From contig NZ_BDBR01000008.1 in the NCBI RefSeq assembly GCF_001613085.1, positions 124,001 through 188,000 of the forward strand: DNA of 64,000 nucleotides, given 5' to 3'. The stretch is from Nocardia salmonicida NBRC 13393. GTDB taxonomy: Bacteria > Actinomycetota > Actinomycetes > Mycobacteriales > Mycobacteriaceae. Position 1 is the stretch's first letter. Each line of letters starts with the position of its first letter. The position numbers and the translations under genes were made by a program. The notes beneath the pieces are model-generated. The model was not told the DNA's origin. It ran no database searches and worked only from the letters and a program-made list of their open reading frames with translations. Of the stretch, positions 18,151 through 26,992 are shown piece by piece.

Positions 18151-18774
18151 CTAGGCGTTTTCGGTGGCGGAGACCGCGTCGATCCACGCGCTGATCATGT
18201 CGGCCGTGCCGGCGATGATGGCCTCGAGTTCGACGTCGTCCAACTCGACCGAACGCAAAGCGGTGGCGAAACCGGCGTTGAGCACGACGAAGGCCATCAC
18301 GTCGATGTCGACGTGCTTGATCGGGCCGATGATCTGGAGGATGTAGAGCTTGATGAGCATCCGCAGTCGGGGTTCGAATTCAGGGATGCCGCTGCCGTGG
18401 AACTGCAGATCGGCGACCAGGGCCCGCACGAGCGGCCCGTTCGCGACGAGGATGTCCACGGCCGAGCGGATCAGGTCGACCACGGCATCGCGGGGGGATT
18501 GGTTCGCGCTCGAGGTCAGCAGCTGGCTGTAGCGCTCCTCTACCTGCAGAAACAGGCTGTCGTTGAGCTCTTTGACGATCTCGTCGCGATCGTTGAAATA
18601 CCGGTAGAGCGTGCCGATGCTCATGCCCGCTTCGGTCGCGATCCGATTGGTCGAGGTGTTGCCGATCCCGCGGGTGCCGAAAAGATGAGCGGACACCGTG
18701 AGAATGCGGGTTCTGGTTTCCTTCGCCCGGTCTTGCTTGGGTCGTTTGCGCTGCTTATCGGCTTGCGGGGGCAT
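18151..18774 (-). CDS. TetR-family transcriptional regulator
   Basis: 207 residues. The first 20 are very basic (KQRKRPKQDRAKETRTR). The helix-turn-helix is at about 25-70 (ILTVSAHLFGTRGIGNTSTNRIATEAGMSIGTLYRYFNDRDEI). The C-terminal domain is helical and unassigned. It is divergent from the PucR gene at 18931, and an 18-bp palindrome in the gap overlaps its likely -10, which fits autorepression and perhaps control of the neighbour. Confidence 0.88.
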   Translation of the reverse strand: MPPQADKQRKRPKQDRAKETRTRILTVSAHLFGTRGIGNTSTNRIATEAGMSIGTLYRYFNDRDEIVKELNDSLFLQVEERYSQLLTSSANQSPRDAVVDLIRSAVDILVANGPLVRALVADLQFHGSGIPEFEPRLRMLIKLYILQIIGPIKHVDIDVMAFVVLNAGFATALRSVELDDVELEAIIAGTADMISAWIDAVSATENA

Positions 18775-18804
18775 TTTCGGACCTCGACGGAAAGAAGAGT
18801 AGAA

Positions 18805-18822
18805 GGTGAGCTGTCGCTCACC
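18805..18822. promoter_or_regulatory. Palindromic operator, probably for the adjacent TetR regulator
   Basis: GGTGAGC-TGTC-GCTCACC is a perfect 7+4+7 inverted repeat in the 156-bp divergent gap. A minus-strand TAGGGT (18825-18820) overlaps it and could be the -10 of the TetR gene. Confidence 0.65.
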
Positions 18823-18930
18823 CTACAGTCATGATCACAGAGAAACCGAAGTGCGGGTCATCACATGGGCCAACACGACGGAGGCACAACCACTACCGGC
18901 GGCGCCGGGGTGTAGAAGGAGGAGTCGACG

Positions 18931-20217
18931 ATGACGATCTCACTGGACGAGACGGCCCTGTGGCAGCCTTTGCGTGATGTGCGGACGATGACCAGCCGAT
19001 TGGTGGGCCACTTCGTCGACAATGTCGCGACCTGCCGGACGCTACCCGGCGATGTGATCTCCGGCGATGTCACCTCGGTCACCCGGATGTGTCTGGAAAT
19101 CGTCGGCGGAATGCTGGACGGCCGCGACGAGGAAGTGAAACTGAACCGGCTCGCGGTGGCGGCGGCGGGGTGGGCGCGCGAAGGCGTGCCGATCGACACG
19201 ATCCTGCACGCCTTCCACGAGGGTTTCCGGCTCTCCTTCGACGCGGTCTACGACGAGGTAGCCGACGCCGACCGGGCGAGCCTGATCCACGGCTTCCGGC
19301 GGGTGGTCGAGATCTCGGACCTGTTGTGTACCACCGTGACCCGTTCCTATATCCGCGAGCATCGCGAGGCGGTCGGTGAACATCACACGGCCGTGCACAC
19401 TCTCACCTCGGCGCTGCTGGCCGGTCAGTCGACCGTCACCATGGCGCGCGAGGTCGGCATCACCGTCGCCGACGCGTATTCGGTACTCGCCCTGTCGATC
19501 GGGCAGCATCCCGACGAGCGCGATCCGCGCGTGAACGGCGCGGTGGTGGCGCGGCGCAAGCTGCGGCGGGTGCAAACGGCGCTGGCGCACCGGTGTGGTG
19601 AGCAGGTGTTGTCACTGCTGTCGGTCGACGGCGGCACCCTGCTGATCCCGGCCGATCTGTTGGTCGACGAGCAGCTCGACGCACTGGTCGAGGTGCTGTC
19701 GCGGGCCGCGCACGTCGACGTCACGGCGGCGCTGGTGCCCGCCACCACCGAGGAGATCCCCGACGCGGCCCAGCGTGCCCACGAACTGCTGGACATGGTG
19801 GAGCGGCTCGACAGCGCCCCCGGCCTCTACCGCTTCGGCGACCTGGCCTTGGAATACCAGCTCACTCGCCCCGGCCCCGGCCGCGCCCGTCTCGGCGAGC
19901 TGCTCGCTCCCCTCGACAACCACCCCGAGCTCTACGAAACCCTGCGCGTGCACATCGCCAACAACATGAACCGCCAGCGCACCGCTCGCCTGCTGCACAT
20001 CCACACCAACACCGTCGATTACCGCCTGCGCCGAGTAGCCCAACTCACCGGCCTCGACCCGGCCCAGTCCTCGGGCCTGTGGCAGCTGCGCTCCTCGATG
20101 ATCGCCCGCAGCTTCCACACCGGCACCGGCGACCGATCCACCGTCGCCGAAACCAGAATCCCCCGCCGCCCCGCCCCCCACACTTACCCCGACCTGGACG
20201 GCATCAGGACGGCCTGA
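18931..20217 (+). CDS. PucR/CdaR-type transcriptional regulator
   Basis: 428 residues. An N-terminal RsbRD-like helical sensor region (about 1-150) precedes a degenerate GGDEF-like middle domain and a C-terminal PucR helix-turn-helix (RQRTARLLHIHTNTVDYRLRRVAQLTGLDP at about 345-375). The tail after residue 395 is Pro/Arg-rich. A strong AGGAGGAG precedes the ATG. These regulators often control amino acid, purine or stress functions in actinomycetes; the target here is unknown. Confidence 0.8.
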   Translation: MTISLDETALWQPLRDVRTMTSRLVGHFVDNVATCRTLPGDVISGDVTSVTRMCLEIVGGMLDGRDEEVKLNRLAVAAAGWAREGVPIDTILHAFHEGFRLSFDAVYDEVADADRASLIHGFRRVVEISDLLCTTVTRSYIREHREAVGEHHTAVHTLTSALLAGQSTVTMAREVGITVADAYSVLALSIGQHPDERDPRVNGAVVARRKLRRVQTALAHRCGEQVLSLLSVDGGTLLIPADLLVDEQLDALVEVLSRAAHVDVTAALVPATTEEIPDAAQRAHELLDMVERLDSAPGLYRFGDLALEYQLTRPGPGRARLGELLAPLDNHPELYETLRVHIANNMNRQRTARLLHIHTNTVDYRLRRVAQLTGLDPAQSSGLWQLRSSMIARSFHTGTGDRSTVAETRIPRRPAPHTYPDLDGIRTA

Positions 20218-20288
20218 CCCGACAACCACCCAAGCGGATAGCGCCTGATTGCGATATATGGTTGCATAGACCAAAACCAGGAGGGGTG

Positions 20289-20843
20289 ATGGCTGTCGAA
20301 TCTGTGGAGCAGTTGTGTCAGGCAATCGCGCAGGGTATTTCGCCGAAGTACCTGGCGTTCTGGGGGCACAGCCCACGTCGTGACGGAACGATCGGGTCGA
20401 GCAGTCTGAGCCAGTGGTGGCCTGCGACGTTCACCGTCGACGGTGTGGAATTCGCCAGCGCCGAGCACTACATGATGTGGCGCAAGGCGATGCTGTTCGA
20501 TGATCCGGCGACCGCGGCGAAGGTCCTCGGGGCCGGTCATCCGAGCCAGGCGAAGAAGCTGGGCAGGCAGATTCGGAACTTCGACGACAACGTGTGGGAG
20601 CGCGCGCGGTTCGACATCGTCGCCGCGGGGAGCGTGGCCAAATTCGGCCAGGATGACGCGCTGCGGCGATATCTGGTCGGTACCGGCTCGCGAGTGCTCG
20701 TCGAAGCCAGTCCGGTGGACCGGATCTGGGGGACCGGGTTGGCCGCCGACGATCCGGGTGCGACAGATCCGCTGCGGTGGCGGGGACTCAACCTGCTCGG
20801 ATTCGCGTTGATGCGGGCGAGGGAGGAGCTGGCTCGCCAGTAG
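20289..20843 (+). CDS. NADAR-family N-glycosidase-like protein (YbiA/RibX type)
   Basis: 184 residues. The family signature is clear: LAFWGHSP, LSQWWPATFTVDGVEFASAEHYMMWRKAMLFDD and, later, VWERARFDIVAAGSVAKF. NADAR enzymes cleave N-glycosidic bonds of riboflavin-pathway intermediates, and some remove ADP-ribose from modified nucleobases. No ART toxin (DarT-like) gene is adjacent, so a housekeeping or orphan role is likely. The ATG at 20289 has AGGAGG 5 nt upstream; a GTG directly before it is less likely. Confidence 0.88.
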   Translation: MAVESVEQLCQAIAQGISPKYLAFWGHSPRRDGTIGSSSLSQWWPATFTVDGVEFASAEHYMMWRKAMLFDDPATAAKVLGAGHPSQAKKLGRQIRNFDDNVWERARFDIVAAGSVAKFGQDDALRRYLVGTGSRVLVEASPVDRIWGTGLAADDPGATDPLRWRGLNLLGFALMRAREELARQ

Positions 20844-21090
20844 GGGGATTCGGTCCGCCGCTACTTGTCGGAGGGCGTTGTTACGCTGTGGCGGACGAGC
20901 GGTTCGGGAGGAATCGGGCGTTACGACACGCGAGAACTGTTGTCGCCGAATATGTTTCGGCGCTATGACCGGTTTCGCCGAATGGTTGTCGTCGCGATGC
21001 CGGAAAGCTATTTCCGGGGGAGTGGGCGGGCCGTTCATGATGGGTCGGCTTCGAGGCGCGGAGTCGAAATTTCGACGGGGAGAATCTCTG

Positions 21091-21591
21091 ATGTCTGTTG
21101 TGGGCAAATATGCCCTCGGTGTGGCTGCCATGTCCGCGGTGGCCGCGTTCACCGTGGTGAACGCGGGGGCTGCTTCCGCGGGGGCCAGCGGTGTGGCGAT
21201 CGCCGAGGTGCCGGGGTACACGGCGGTGTCGCGCGATGGTGGTTTCCAGGCCGCGGCGGGCGACCTCTACGGCGCGCTGGCCTTGTCGGCGGGCCAGGCA
21301 GTGGTGGCCTCGGCGGTGAATTACGGCAGCTGGGCGGCGGCGAGCCAGGCCGCGCTCGATGAGTGCGGTGTGCGCGACTGCCAGGTCGTCGTCGAGTTCC
21401 GCAATGCCTGCGGTGCGGTGGCGCAGGGCGCGGACTACCGCTTCGGCTGGTCGTGGGATCACTCCCTGGCCGCGGCCGAGCGCTCGGCGGTGGATGTACT
21501 CGGCATCAGCGCGGCGCCGTTCCCGGATCCGGGCTCGGCCTCACCGCGTGCCGCGAGCGTCATCCTGTCGGCCTGTACGGCCAACATCTAG
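21091..21591 (+). CDS. Secreted DUF4189-type protein (copy 2)
   Basis: 166 residues. The signal peptide is GKYALGVAAMSAVAAFTVVNAGAASA. The mature part repeats the copy-1 pattern: ALALSAGQAVVASAVNYGSWAAASQAALDEC, C-x4-C (CGVRDC), NACGAV and a terminal SACTANI, so the four cysteines are conserved. It carries about 25 extra residues after the signal peptide. The two copies have diverged, so this is an old duplication. A longer in-frame start at 20878 would hide the signal peptide and is rejected. Confidence 0.72.
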   Translation: MSVVGKYALGVAAMSAVAAFTVVNAGAASAGASGVAIAEVPGYTAVSRDGGFQAAAGDLYGALALSAGQAVVASAVNYGSWAAASQAALDECGVRDCQVVVEFRNACGAVAQGADYRFGWSWDHSLAAAERSAVDVLGISAAPFPDPGSASPRAASVILSACTANI

Positions 21592-21603
21592 GAAATCTCC
21601 GAA

Positions 21604-21640
21604 AGTAGTGGCACGGACCGATGGGGTCCGTGCCACTACT
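21604..21640. terminator. Bidirectional terminator
   Basis: Perfect 16-bp stem (AGTAGTGGCACGGACC and complement) with a 5-nt loop, between the DUF4189 gene (+) and the ABC permease (-) that end on either side. Confidence 0.85.
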
Positions 21641-21644
21641 GATT

Positions 21645-22307
21645 TCAGCGGCGCAGCACCTTCCTGGCGAGCCAGTTGCCGAAGAACTGCACACCCTGCA
21701 CGCCGACGATGATGATCAGCACCGCCACGATCGTGACCTGCCACTGGAACTGCTGATACCCGTAGACGATGGCGAAGTCACCGAGTCCGCCGCCACCCAC
21801 CGTGCCCGCCATCGCCGAGATGTCGACGATCGAGATCACCACGAAGGTATAGCCGAGGATCAACGGCCCCAACGCTTCCGGGATGAGCAGCGTGAGAATG
21901 ATCCGCAGCGGTCCCGCACCGACCGCACGCGCGGCCTCGATCACGCCGGGATCGACCGTCACCAGGTTCTGCTCCACGATCCGGGCGATCCCGAACGAGG
22001 CCGCGACGATCATCACGAACAGCGCCGCCTCGGAGCCGATCGTGGTGCCGACCACCTCCAGGGTGACCGGGCCGAGTGCGGCCAGCAGGATGATGAACGG
22101 AATCGGGCGCACCAGATTGACGAACACATTGAGCACGAAATAGATCGGTGCGTTCGCCAGCAGCCCACCCTTGCGGGTGGTGTAGAGCGCGGTCCCGAGC
22201 ACCAGTCCGATCACGCCCGCGACAACGAACGTCACGCCGACCAGGTAGATCGTGGTCCCGATCGCCTCGAACAGCGTGGGCCGCAACTTCTCCCAGTCGG
22301 TCTCCAT
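21645..22307 (-). CDS. metI: Methionine-type ABC importer, permease MetI
   Basis: 220 residues with five transmembrane helices. The EAA loop is EAARAVGAGPLRIILTLLIPEALGPLI. It is the membrane part of a D/L-methionine (or oligopeptide-like) importer. The start overlaps the metN stop by 1 nt, giving a coupled metQ-metN-metI operon. Confidence 0.9.
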   Translation of the reverse strand: METDWEKLRPTLFEAIGTTIYLVGVTFVVAGVIGLVLGTALYTTRKGGLLANAPIYFVLNVFVNLVRPIPFIILLAALGPVTLEVVGTTIGSEAALFVMIVAASFGIARIVEQNLVTVDPGVIEAARAVGAGPLRIILTLLIPEALGPLILGYTFVVISIVDISAMAGTVGGGGLGDFAIVYGYQQFQWQVTIVAVLIIIVGVQGVQFFGNWLARKVLRR

Positions 22308-23320
22308 CAGCCCGCCTTCCGTTCCAGGTCGGCGACCACGCGATCCAGCGCGGCATCGGGCCCGCGCAGCGCCAGGGTGACGCTGCCGAAGGTCTTGTCC
22401 TGCAACGTGCTCACCCCGCCGTAGACGATCTCGAAACGCACGTCGGCGGCGGTAGCGGCGGCCAATGCCGCCCCGATTCCGCTGTGATCGTCGATGTCGA
22501 CAGTCACCAATCGGCCGCCGTGCAGCTCCCGCAGGCGATCCAGTTCCGTCGCGTCGGGCCGGTTGTGCAGCACCGTCGCCACGAACGAGCGCGTCGGCGC
22601 GGCCTGGGGTGCGGCGAAGACATCGAAGGTGGCGGCCAATTCGACGATCCGGCCTTCGGCGAGCACCGCCACCCGGTCGGCGACCGCGCGGATCACATCC
22701 ATCTCGTGGGTGATCACCGCGATGGTCACCCCGAGTTCGGCGTTGATCTTCTTCAGCAGTCGCAGCACCTCACCGGTGGTTTCCGGGTCCAGCGCGGAGG
22801 TGGCCTCGTCGGCCAGCAACAGCGAGGGTGAGGTGGCCAGCGCCCTGGCGATACCGACACGCTGCTTCTGCCCGCCGGAAAGCTGATCGGGGTAGGCGCG
22901 CGCCTTGTCGGTGAGTCCGACGAAGTCGAGCAGCTCGGCCACCCGCGCCTTGCGCTCGGCTCGCTTCCAGCCCGCCACCTTCAGCGGATATTCGATATTG
23001 CCCGCGGCAGTGCGTGATCGGAACAGGTTGAACTGCTGGAACACCATGCCGATATCGCGGCGCAGCTTGCGCACCGCCGACTCCGGCACCCCGGTGATGG
23101 GGGTGCCGGAAATCGTGACGGTGCCCGAAGTCGGCTTGTCCAGCGCGTTGATCAGCCGTACCAGCGTGGACTTGCCCGCCCCGGAATAGCCGATGACGCC
23201 GAAGATCTCACCCGGTTCGATCCGCAGGTCGATATTCTCGAGTGCGGTGTGCCGATCGCCGCCGCTGCCGAAAACCTTGGTGACGGAACGAAATTCGACG
23301 GCGGCGGGTTGCCCACTCAC
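22307..23320 (-). CDS. metN: Methionine-type ABC importer, ATP-binding subunit MetN
   Basis: 337 residues. Walker A GYSGAGKST, signature LSGGQKQRVGIA and Walker B LLLADEATSALD are intact, and the C-terminal 80 residues form a NIL domain (FEIVYGGVSTLQDKTFGSVTLALRG), the regulatory domain that binds methionine in MetN. Its start lies in a 4-nt overlap with the metQ stop. Confidence 0.92.
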   Translation of the reverse strand: MSGQPAAVEFRSVTKVFGSGGDRHTALENIDLRIEPGEIFGVIGYSGAGKSTLVRLINALDKPTSGTVTISGTPITGVPESAVRKLRRDIGMVFQQFNLFRSRTAAGNIEYPLKVAGWKRAERKARVAELLDFVGLTDKARAYPDQLSGGQKQRVGIARALATSPSLLLADEATSALDPETTGEVLRLLKKINAELGVTIAVITHEMDVIRAVADRVAVLAEGRIVELAATFDVFAAPQAAPTRSFVATVLHNRPDATELDRLRELHGGRLVTVDIDDHSGIGAALAAATAADVRFEIVYGGVSTLQDKTFGSVTLALRGPDAALDRVVADLERKAG

Positions 23321-24186
23321 TTGGTCGTGCGGATGCCCTGCTGCACCCGGTCCAGGATCTGTTCGAGCTCGGCGCCGGGACGGTTCACCGCGACCGCGGT
23401 GCCCTTGGTGACCTCGGCGTGGGCGGTGGCCACGGCCGGGTCCTTCCAGATCTCGACCAGCTTCAGATACGTCGGATTCGTCTTGTCCTCGGCGCGGCTG
23501 ACGATCACATTGATATACGGCTCCGCCGCCGGATTGTTCGGATCATCTTTGTACAGCGCCGATTTCGGGTCGACGCCCGACCGATCGAGGAAGGTGTTGT
23601 TGATCACCGAGCCGTCTACGGAGGGCAGCGACAGCGCGGTCTGGGCGGCGTCGACCGGGGTGACGCGCACCTTGGAGGCTGCCTTGTCGATATCGGCCGG
23701 GGTCGGCTGGACCGAGGCGCCGGTGATCTTCAGCAAGCCGGCGGCCTGCAGCACGAACAGCGCGCGCGCCTGGTTGGTCGGATCGTTGGGGATCGCGATC
23801 TCGCCGCCGGCCGGGATGTCGGCGAGGGCCTTGTGCTTCTTCGAGTACAGACCCAGCGGAACGATGTAGGTCGACCCGATCGGGGTGAGCGTATCCGAGC
23901 TCGCGACGTTGTACTGGCCGAGGAACTGCAGATGCTGGAACAGGTTGAGGTCGATCTGTTTCTGCGACAGCGCCGTATTCGGCTGCTTGTAATCGGAGAA
24001 GTTGGTGACCTTCAGCGTGATGCCCTGCTCTTTCGCCTTCTGCTCGAAGACCTCGAAAGCCTTGTCCTTGTCGGTGGTGCCGATCCGCACGACCGTGCCC
24101 GACTCGTCATCGGAACCGCACGCGGTCAGGGTGAGGGCCGCGGTTGCTATCAGCACTGGGATCGCCAGTGTCCGACGGAATTTCAC
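23317..24186 (-). CDS. metQ: Methionine-binding lipoprotein MetQ (NlpA family)
   Basis: 289 residues. The signal peptide ends in lipobox LTAC (TAALTLTAC), so the protein is membrane-anchored. It shows the NlpA fold motifs (KVTNFSDYKQPNTALSQKQIDLNLFQHLQFL, then GGEIAIPNDPTNQARALFVLQAAGLL). It captures methionine or a derivative for MetNI. GGGAG precedes the ATG. Confidence 0.92.
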   Translation of the reverse strand: MKFRRTLAIPVLIATAALTLTACGSDDESGTVVRIGTTDKDKAFEVFEQKAKEQGITLKVTNFSDYKQPNTALSQKQIDLNLFQHLQFLGQYNVASSDTLTPIGSTYIVPLGLYSKKHKALADIPAGGEIAIPNDPTNQARALFVLQAAGLLKITGASVQPTPADIDKAASKVRVTPVDAAQTALSLPSVDGSVINNTFLDRSGVDPKSALYKDDPNNPAAEPYINVIVSRAEDKTNPTYLKLVEIWKDPAVATAHAEVTKGTAVAVNRPGAELEQILDRVQQGIRTTK

Positions 24187-24236
24187 TTGTACTCCCGAAT
24201 CGCTCGCAGAAGATGAACTCGGTCATCCAAGCTGTC

Positions 24237-24268
24237 GGCACTACCCGTCGACAACGGTTCGACTTGCC
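24237..24268 (-). other. Possible leader hairpin upstream of metQ
   Basis: GGCA/TGCC outer and GTCGA/TCGAC inner pairs form a two-part hairpin 51 nt upstream of the metQ start. I looked for SAM riboswitch cores and did not find one, so a regulatory role is only a guess. Confidence 0.2.
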
Positions 24269-24350
24269 ATGAGCGAAATCCTCGCAAATAGTGGGACGCC
24301 CGTCTAACTTGCGGACAATGCGAATCCTGCGCCGTGTCCGGCCCCGGGGA

Positions 24351-24887
24351 TCAGCGCAGCGGGTGTTCTATCGAGAGTCGCCCGCGGCGGACGAGGTCGC
24401 GTTTGGTGATCGGCGGCAGCGTGGCGTCGTCGTCCGGGGCGGCGGGGTTGGGCCGCACCAGCAGGGTGACGGTCGCGGCGGGCACGAACCCGCTGCTGGT
24501 CATCAGTGCGGCCGAGGCGCTGTTGCGGTCCTCGACATCGGTGACGATATGGCGGGCGCCGCGCGCGAACAGCGCCTCCGAACACACGTTCACCAGCCGC
24601 CGCGCGATCCCGTGGCCCTGCATATCGGGGGCGACGGCGATCCACTCCAGATACGCCCAGTCGTCGCGATGCTCGAACTCCATCGACCCGAGGACGAAAC
24701 CGACCACCCGGTCGGAATCCAGGGCCACCCAGCAGGCGTTGTCGGGGCTGTCGAGGTGCTCGGCGACGGCCGTGAGCGACCACGATGTGTACGGCTTGAT
24801 GGTGGTGTCGAAGACCTGATGGCCGAGGTCGAGGACTTGACGCAGGTGTCCCAATCCCATCGGCACGACAGCGATGGCGGTGTCCAT
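24351..24887 (-). CDS. GNAT-family N-acetyltransferase
   Basis: 178 residues. The GNAT acetyl-CoA loop is APDMQGHGIARRLVN, preceded by a VGFVLGSME strand and WAYLEWIAV, and followed by VEDRNSASAALMTSSGFVP. This is a complete single domain with a Pro/Arg-rich tail of about 30 residues. The substrate is not predictable. It ends 164 bp from metQ and starts 15 bp downstream of the ku stop, so it is probably cotranscribed with ku. Confidence 0.85.
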   Translation of the reverse strand: MDTAIAVVPMGLGHLRQVLDLGHQVFDTTIKPYTSWSLTAVAEHLDSPDNACWVALDSDRVVGFVLGSMEFEHRDDWAYLEWIAVAPDMQGHGIARRLVNVCSEALFARGARHIVTDVEDRNSASAALMTSSGFVPAATVTLLVRPNPAAPDDDATLPPITKRDLVRRGRLSIEHPLR

Positions 24888-24902
24888 GGTCGCCAGTGTG
24901 CC

Positions 24903-25814
24903 CTACGCGCCCTTGCGGGTCGCGGTCTTGGACGCAGTGGATTTGCTCGTGGCGGCCTTGCGCGGCGCGGCTTTCTTGGCCGCCTTCTTCGCGGCTTTTT
25001 TCGCGGGCGCGGCCGGGGCGGCTTCCCGGCGACCGCTGGCCTCGAGACTGCGTTGCAGCGCGGCGACCAGATCCACGACTTCGGCGTCGGCCTGCTCGGC
25101 GGGCTCGGTTTCGGCGGCGGGCTCGACCTTGCCGGTGCCGCTGGCAATGGCCTCGTCGAGAAGCTTCTGTAGTTCGATCTGGTATTCGTCGGTGAATTCG
25201 GAAGGGTCGAAATCGCCCGACATCGACTCCACGAGAGTTTCGGCCATCTTCAGTTCCTGCGGGCGCGGGGCAGGCGCTTCGTCGAGCGAGGGGAATTCTA
25301 CGGCGCGCACCTCGTCGGGCCACAGCAGCGTCTGCAGGACGAGCACGCCGTCACGCACGCGCAATGCGGCCAGGCGAGTCTTCTGGCGCAGCGTGAAATG
25401 CACGAGCGCGGTCTTGTCGATGCGTTCGAGCGTCGCTGCCAGCAACTGATAGGCCTTCGGCGTCGTGGAATCCGGTTCGAGGTAGTAGCTCTTCTCGAAC
25501 AGCACCGGGTCGATCTGATCGGACGGCACGAATTCCAGCACCGGAATCTCGTGCTTCTCCGCGGCGGGGAGTTTCGAGAAATCGGCGTCGGTGAGCACCA
25601 CCTGCTCACCATCCGGCGAGGTATAGGCCTTGTCGATATCGGCGAACTGCACGGAATTGCCGCACACCTGACAGACCCGGTCATATTTGATCCGGCCCCC
25701 GTCCTTGGCGTGGACCTGATGGAACCGAATGTCGTGGTCCTCGGTCGCGGTATAAACCTTGACCGGGACATTCACCAGCCCGAAAGCGATCGAGCCTTTC
25801 CAGATCGACCTCAT
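24903..25814 (-). CDS. ku: Non-homologous end-joining protein Ku
   Basis: 303 residues from the MRSIWKGSIAFGLVNVPVKVYTATE start, the standard bacterial Ku N-terminus (an upstream ATG at 25826 would add MMGC). The Ku70/80 beta-barrel core runs to about residue 250. It forms a homodimeric ring on broken DNA ends and recruits LigD. The C-terminal tail is a Lys/Ala-rich extension with KKAA repeats, as in mycobacterial Ku, which helps DNA binding. No ligD is in the window. Confidence 0.93.
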   Translation of the reverse strand: MRSIWKGSIAFGLVNVPVKVYTATEDHDIRFHQVHAKDGGRIKYDRVCQVCGNSVQFADIDKAYTSPDGEQVVLTDADFSKLPAAEKHEIPVLEFVPSDQIDPVLFEKSYYLEPDSTTPKAYQLLAATLERIDKTALVHFTLRQKTRLAALRVRDGVLVLQTLLWPDEVRAVEFPSLDEAPAPRPQELKMAETLVESMSGDFDPSEFTDEYQIELQKLLDEAIASGTGKVEPAAETEPAEQADAEVVDLVAALQRSLEASGRREAAPAAPAKKAAKKAAKKAAPRKAATSKSTASKTATRKGA

Positions 25815-25924
25815 GCAACCCATCATTGTCGATAGGTAGCGCGCAGGTGAGAAAGCGCTCCCGAATAGGTGCGGGCCCGTGATCCGGCAGTGCTCGAGAT
25901 CATCACGTCTGATCCAATCAACGG

Positions 25925-26992
25925 GTGCGTGTGGAAGTGATTGTTTGCGGGCTCGGTCCGGCGGGACGAGCTGTTGCTCATCGTGCGCTGGCGGCGGGCC
26001 GCGATGTCACGGTGATCGATCCGCATCCGGATCGGGTGTGGACGCCGACCTATGCGGCATGGGCCGATGAATTGCCCGGGTGGCTCGATCCCGGCGTAGT
26101 GGCGGCGACGGTGGACGCGCCGACGGCGTGGGCGGTGGGCGAGCATCGGATCGACCGCGTCTATCAGGTGTTCGATACGGCGGCACTGCAGTCGTCGTTG
26201 ACGCTCGACGGGGCGACTGTGATCGCGGACCGGGTCGTCGAGGTGGAGGCGCGATCGGTGCGGACGGCGGGTGGGCTGACCCGTACGGGTCAGGTGGTCG
26301 ATGCGCGAGGATTGCCTCGGTCGTCGCGCCGGGCGGAGCAGACCGCCTACGGCGTAGTCGTGGCCCGGACGGGACTCGAGCCGACGCTGTTCATGGACTG
26401 GCGTCTCGACAACGGCGCCGACCCCGTCGACCCACCGTCGTTCCTGTACGACATCCCGCTCGGTGCCGACACCGTGCTCCTCGAGGAGACCTGCCTCGCG
26501 GGCCGACCAGCGCTCGCGCCGGAGGTGTTGCGGCGCAGACTCGAACATCGGTTACACGCGCGGGGGATCGCGCTCACGGGAGCAGAACCTGTTGAGCGAG
26601 TGCGCTTTCCGGTGCAGGGAGGCAAGCCGGGAGGTGGTCGATTCGGTGCCGCCGGTGGCCTGACCCATCCCGCGACCGGGTACAGCGTCGCCGCCGCACT
26701 CGCCGCGGCGGACACCGTGGCCACGGGTGGCACGGTGTGGACGCCGCAAGCGCGGGCCGTAACTGCGCTGCGTCGCGCCGGATTGCGTGCGCTGCTGGCT
26801 CTCCCACCCCACGAGGTCCCGGTGTTCTTCGAGGTCTTCTTCGGATTGCCCGCTCCTCTCCAGCGTTGCTATCTGTCCGGCCACGGCGACCTTCGCGGCA
26901 CCCTCGCCGCGATGCGCGCGCTGTTCGCCGACCTGCCACCGACTCTGCGCCGCACTGTCATGACCTCGATCGTCGGTGCGGTCGGTCGATAG
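25925..26992 (+). CDS. Lycopene cyclase, CrtL/CrtY-type FAD enzyme
   Basis: 355 residues with GTG start. The N-terminal dinucleotide fold (VEVIVCGLGPAGRAVAHRALAAG), a FLYDIPL block, an EETCLA motif and AAGGLTHPATGYSVA near residue 240 are the ordered signatures of lycopene cyclases. It would close the ends of lycopene to beta rings. No other carotenoid gene (crtE, crtB, crtI) is nearby, so the pathway must be completed elsewhere or the substrate differs. Confidence 0.85.
   Translation: MRVEVIVCGLGPAGRAVAHRALAAGRDVTVIDPHPDRVWTPTYAAWADELPGWLDPGVVAATVDAPTAWAVGEHRIDRVYQVFDTAALQSSLTLDGATVIADRVVEVEARSVRTAGGLTRTGQVVDARGLPRSSRRAEQTAYGVVVARTGLEPTLFMDWRLDNGADPVDPPSFLYDIPLGADTVLLEETCLAGRPALAPEVLRRRLEHRLHARGIALTGAEPVERVRFPVQGGKPGGGRFGAAGGLTHPATGYSVAAALAAADTVATGGTVWTPQARAVTALRRAGLRALLALPPHEVPVFFEVFFGLPAPLQRCYLSGHGDLRGTLAAMRALFADLPPTLRRTVMTSIVGAVGR

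Noticed and set aside
20289..20843. NADAR gene as half of a DarT-type toxin-antitoxin pair
   Set aside because: No ADP-ribosyltransferase-like gene lies beside it; its neighbours are a PucR regulator and a DUF4189 gene.
24187..24350. SAM riboswitch upstream of the methionine importer
   Set aside because: The sequence lacks the conserved SAM-I or SAM-IV core; only a small two-part hairpin is visible, kept as a low-confidence note.
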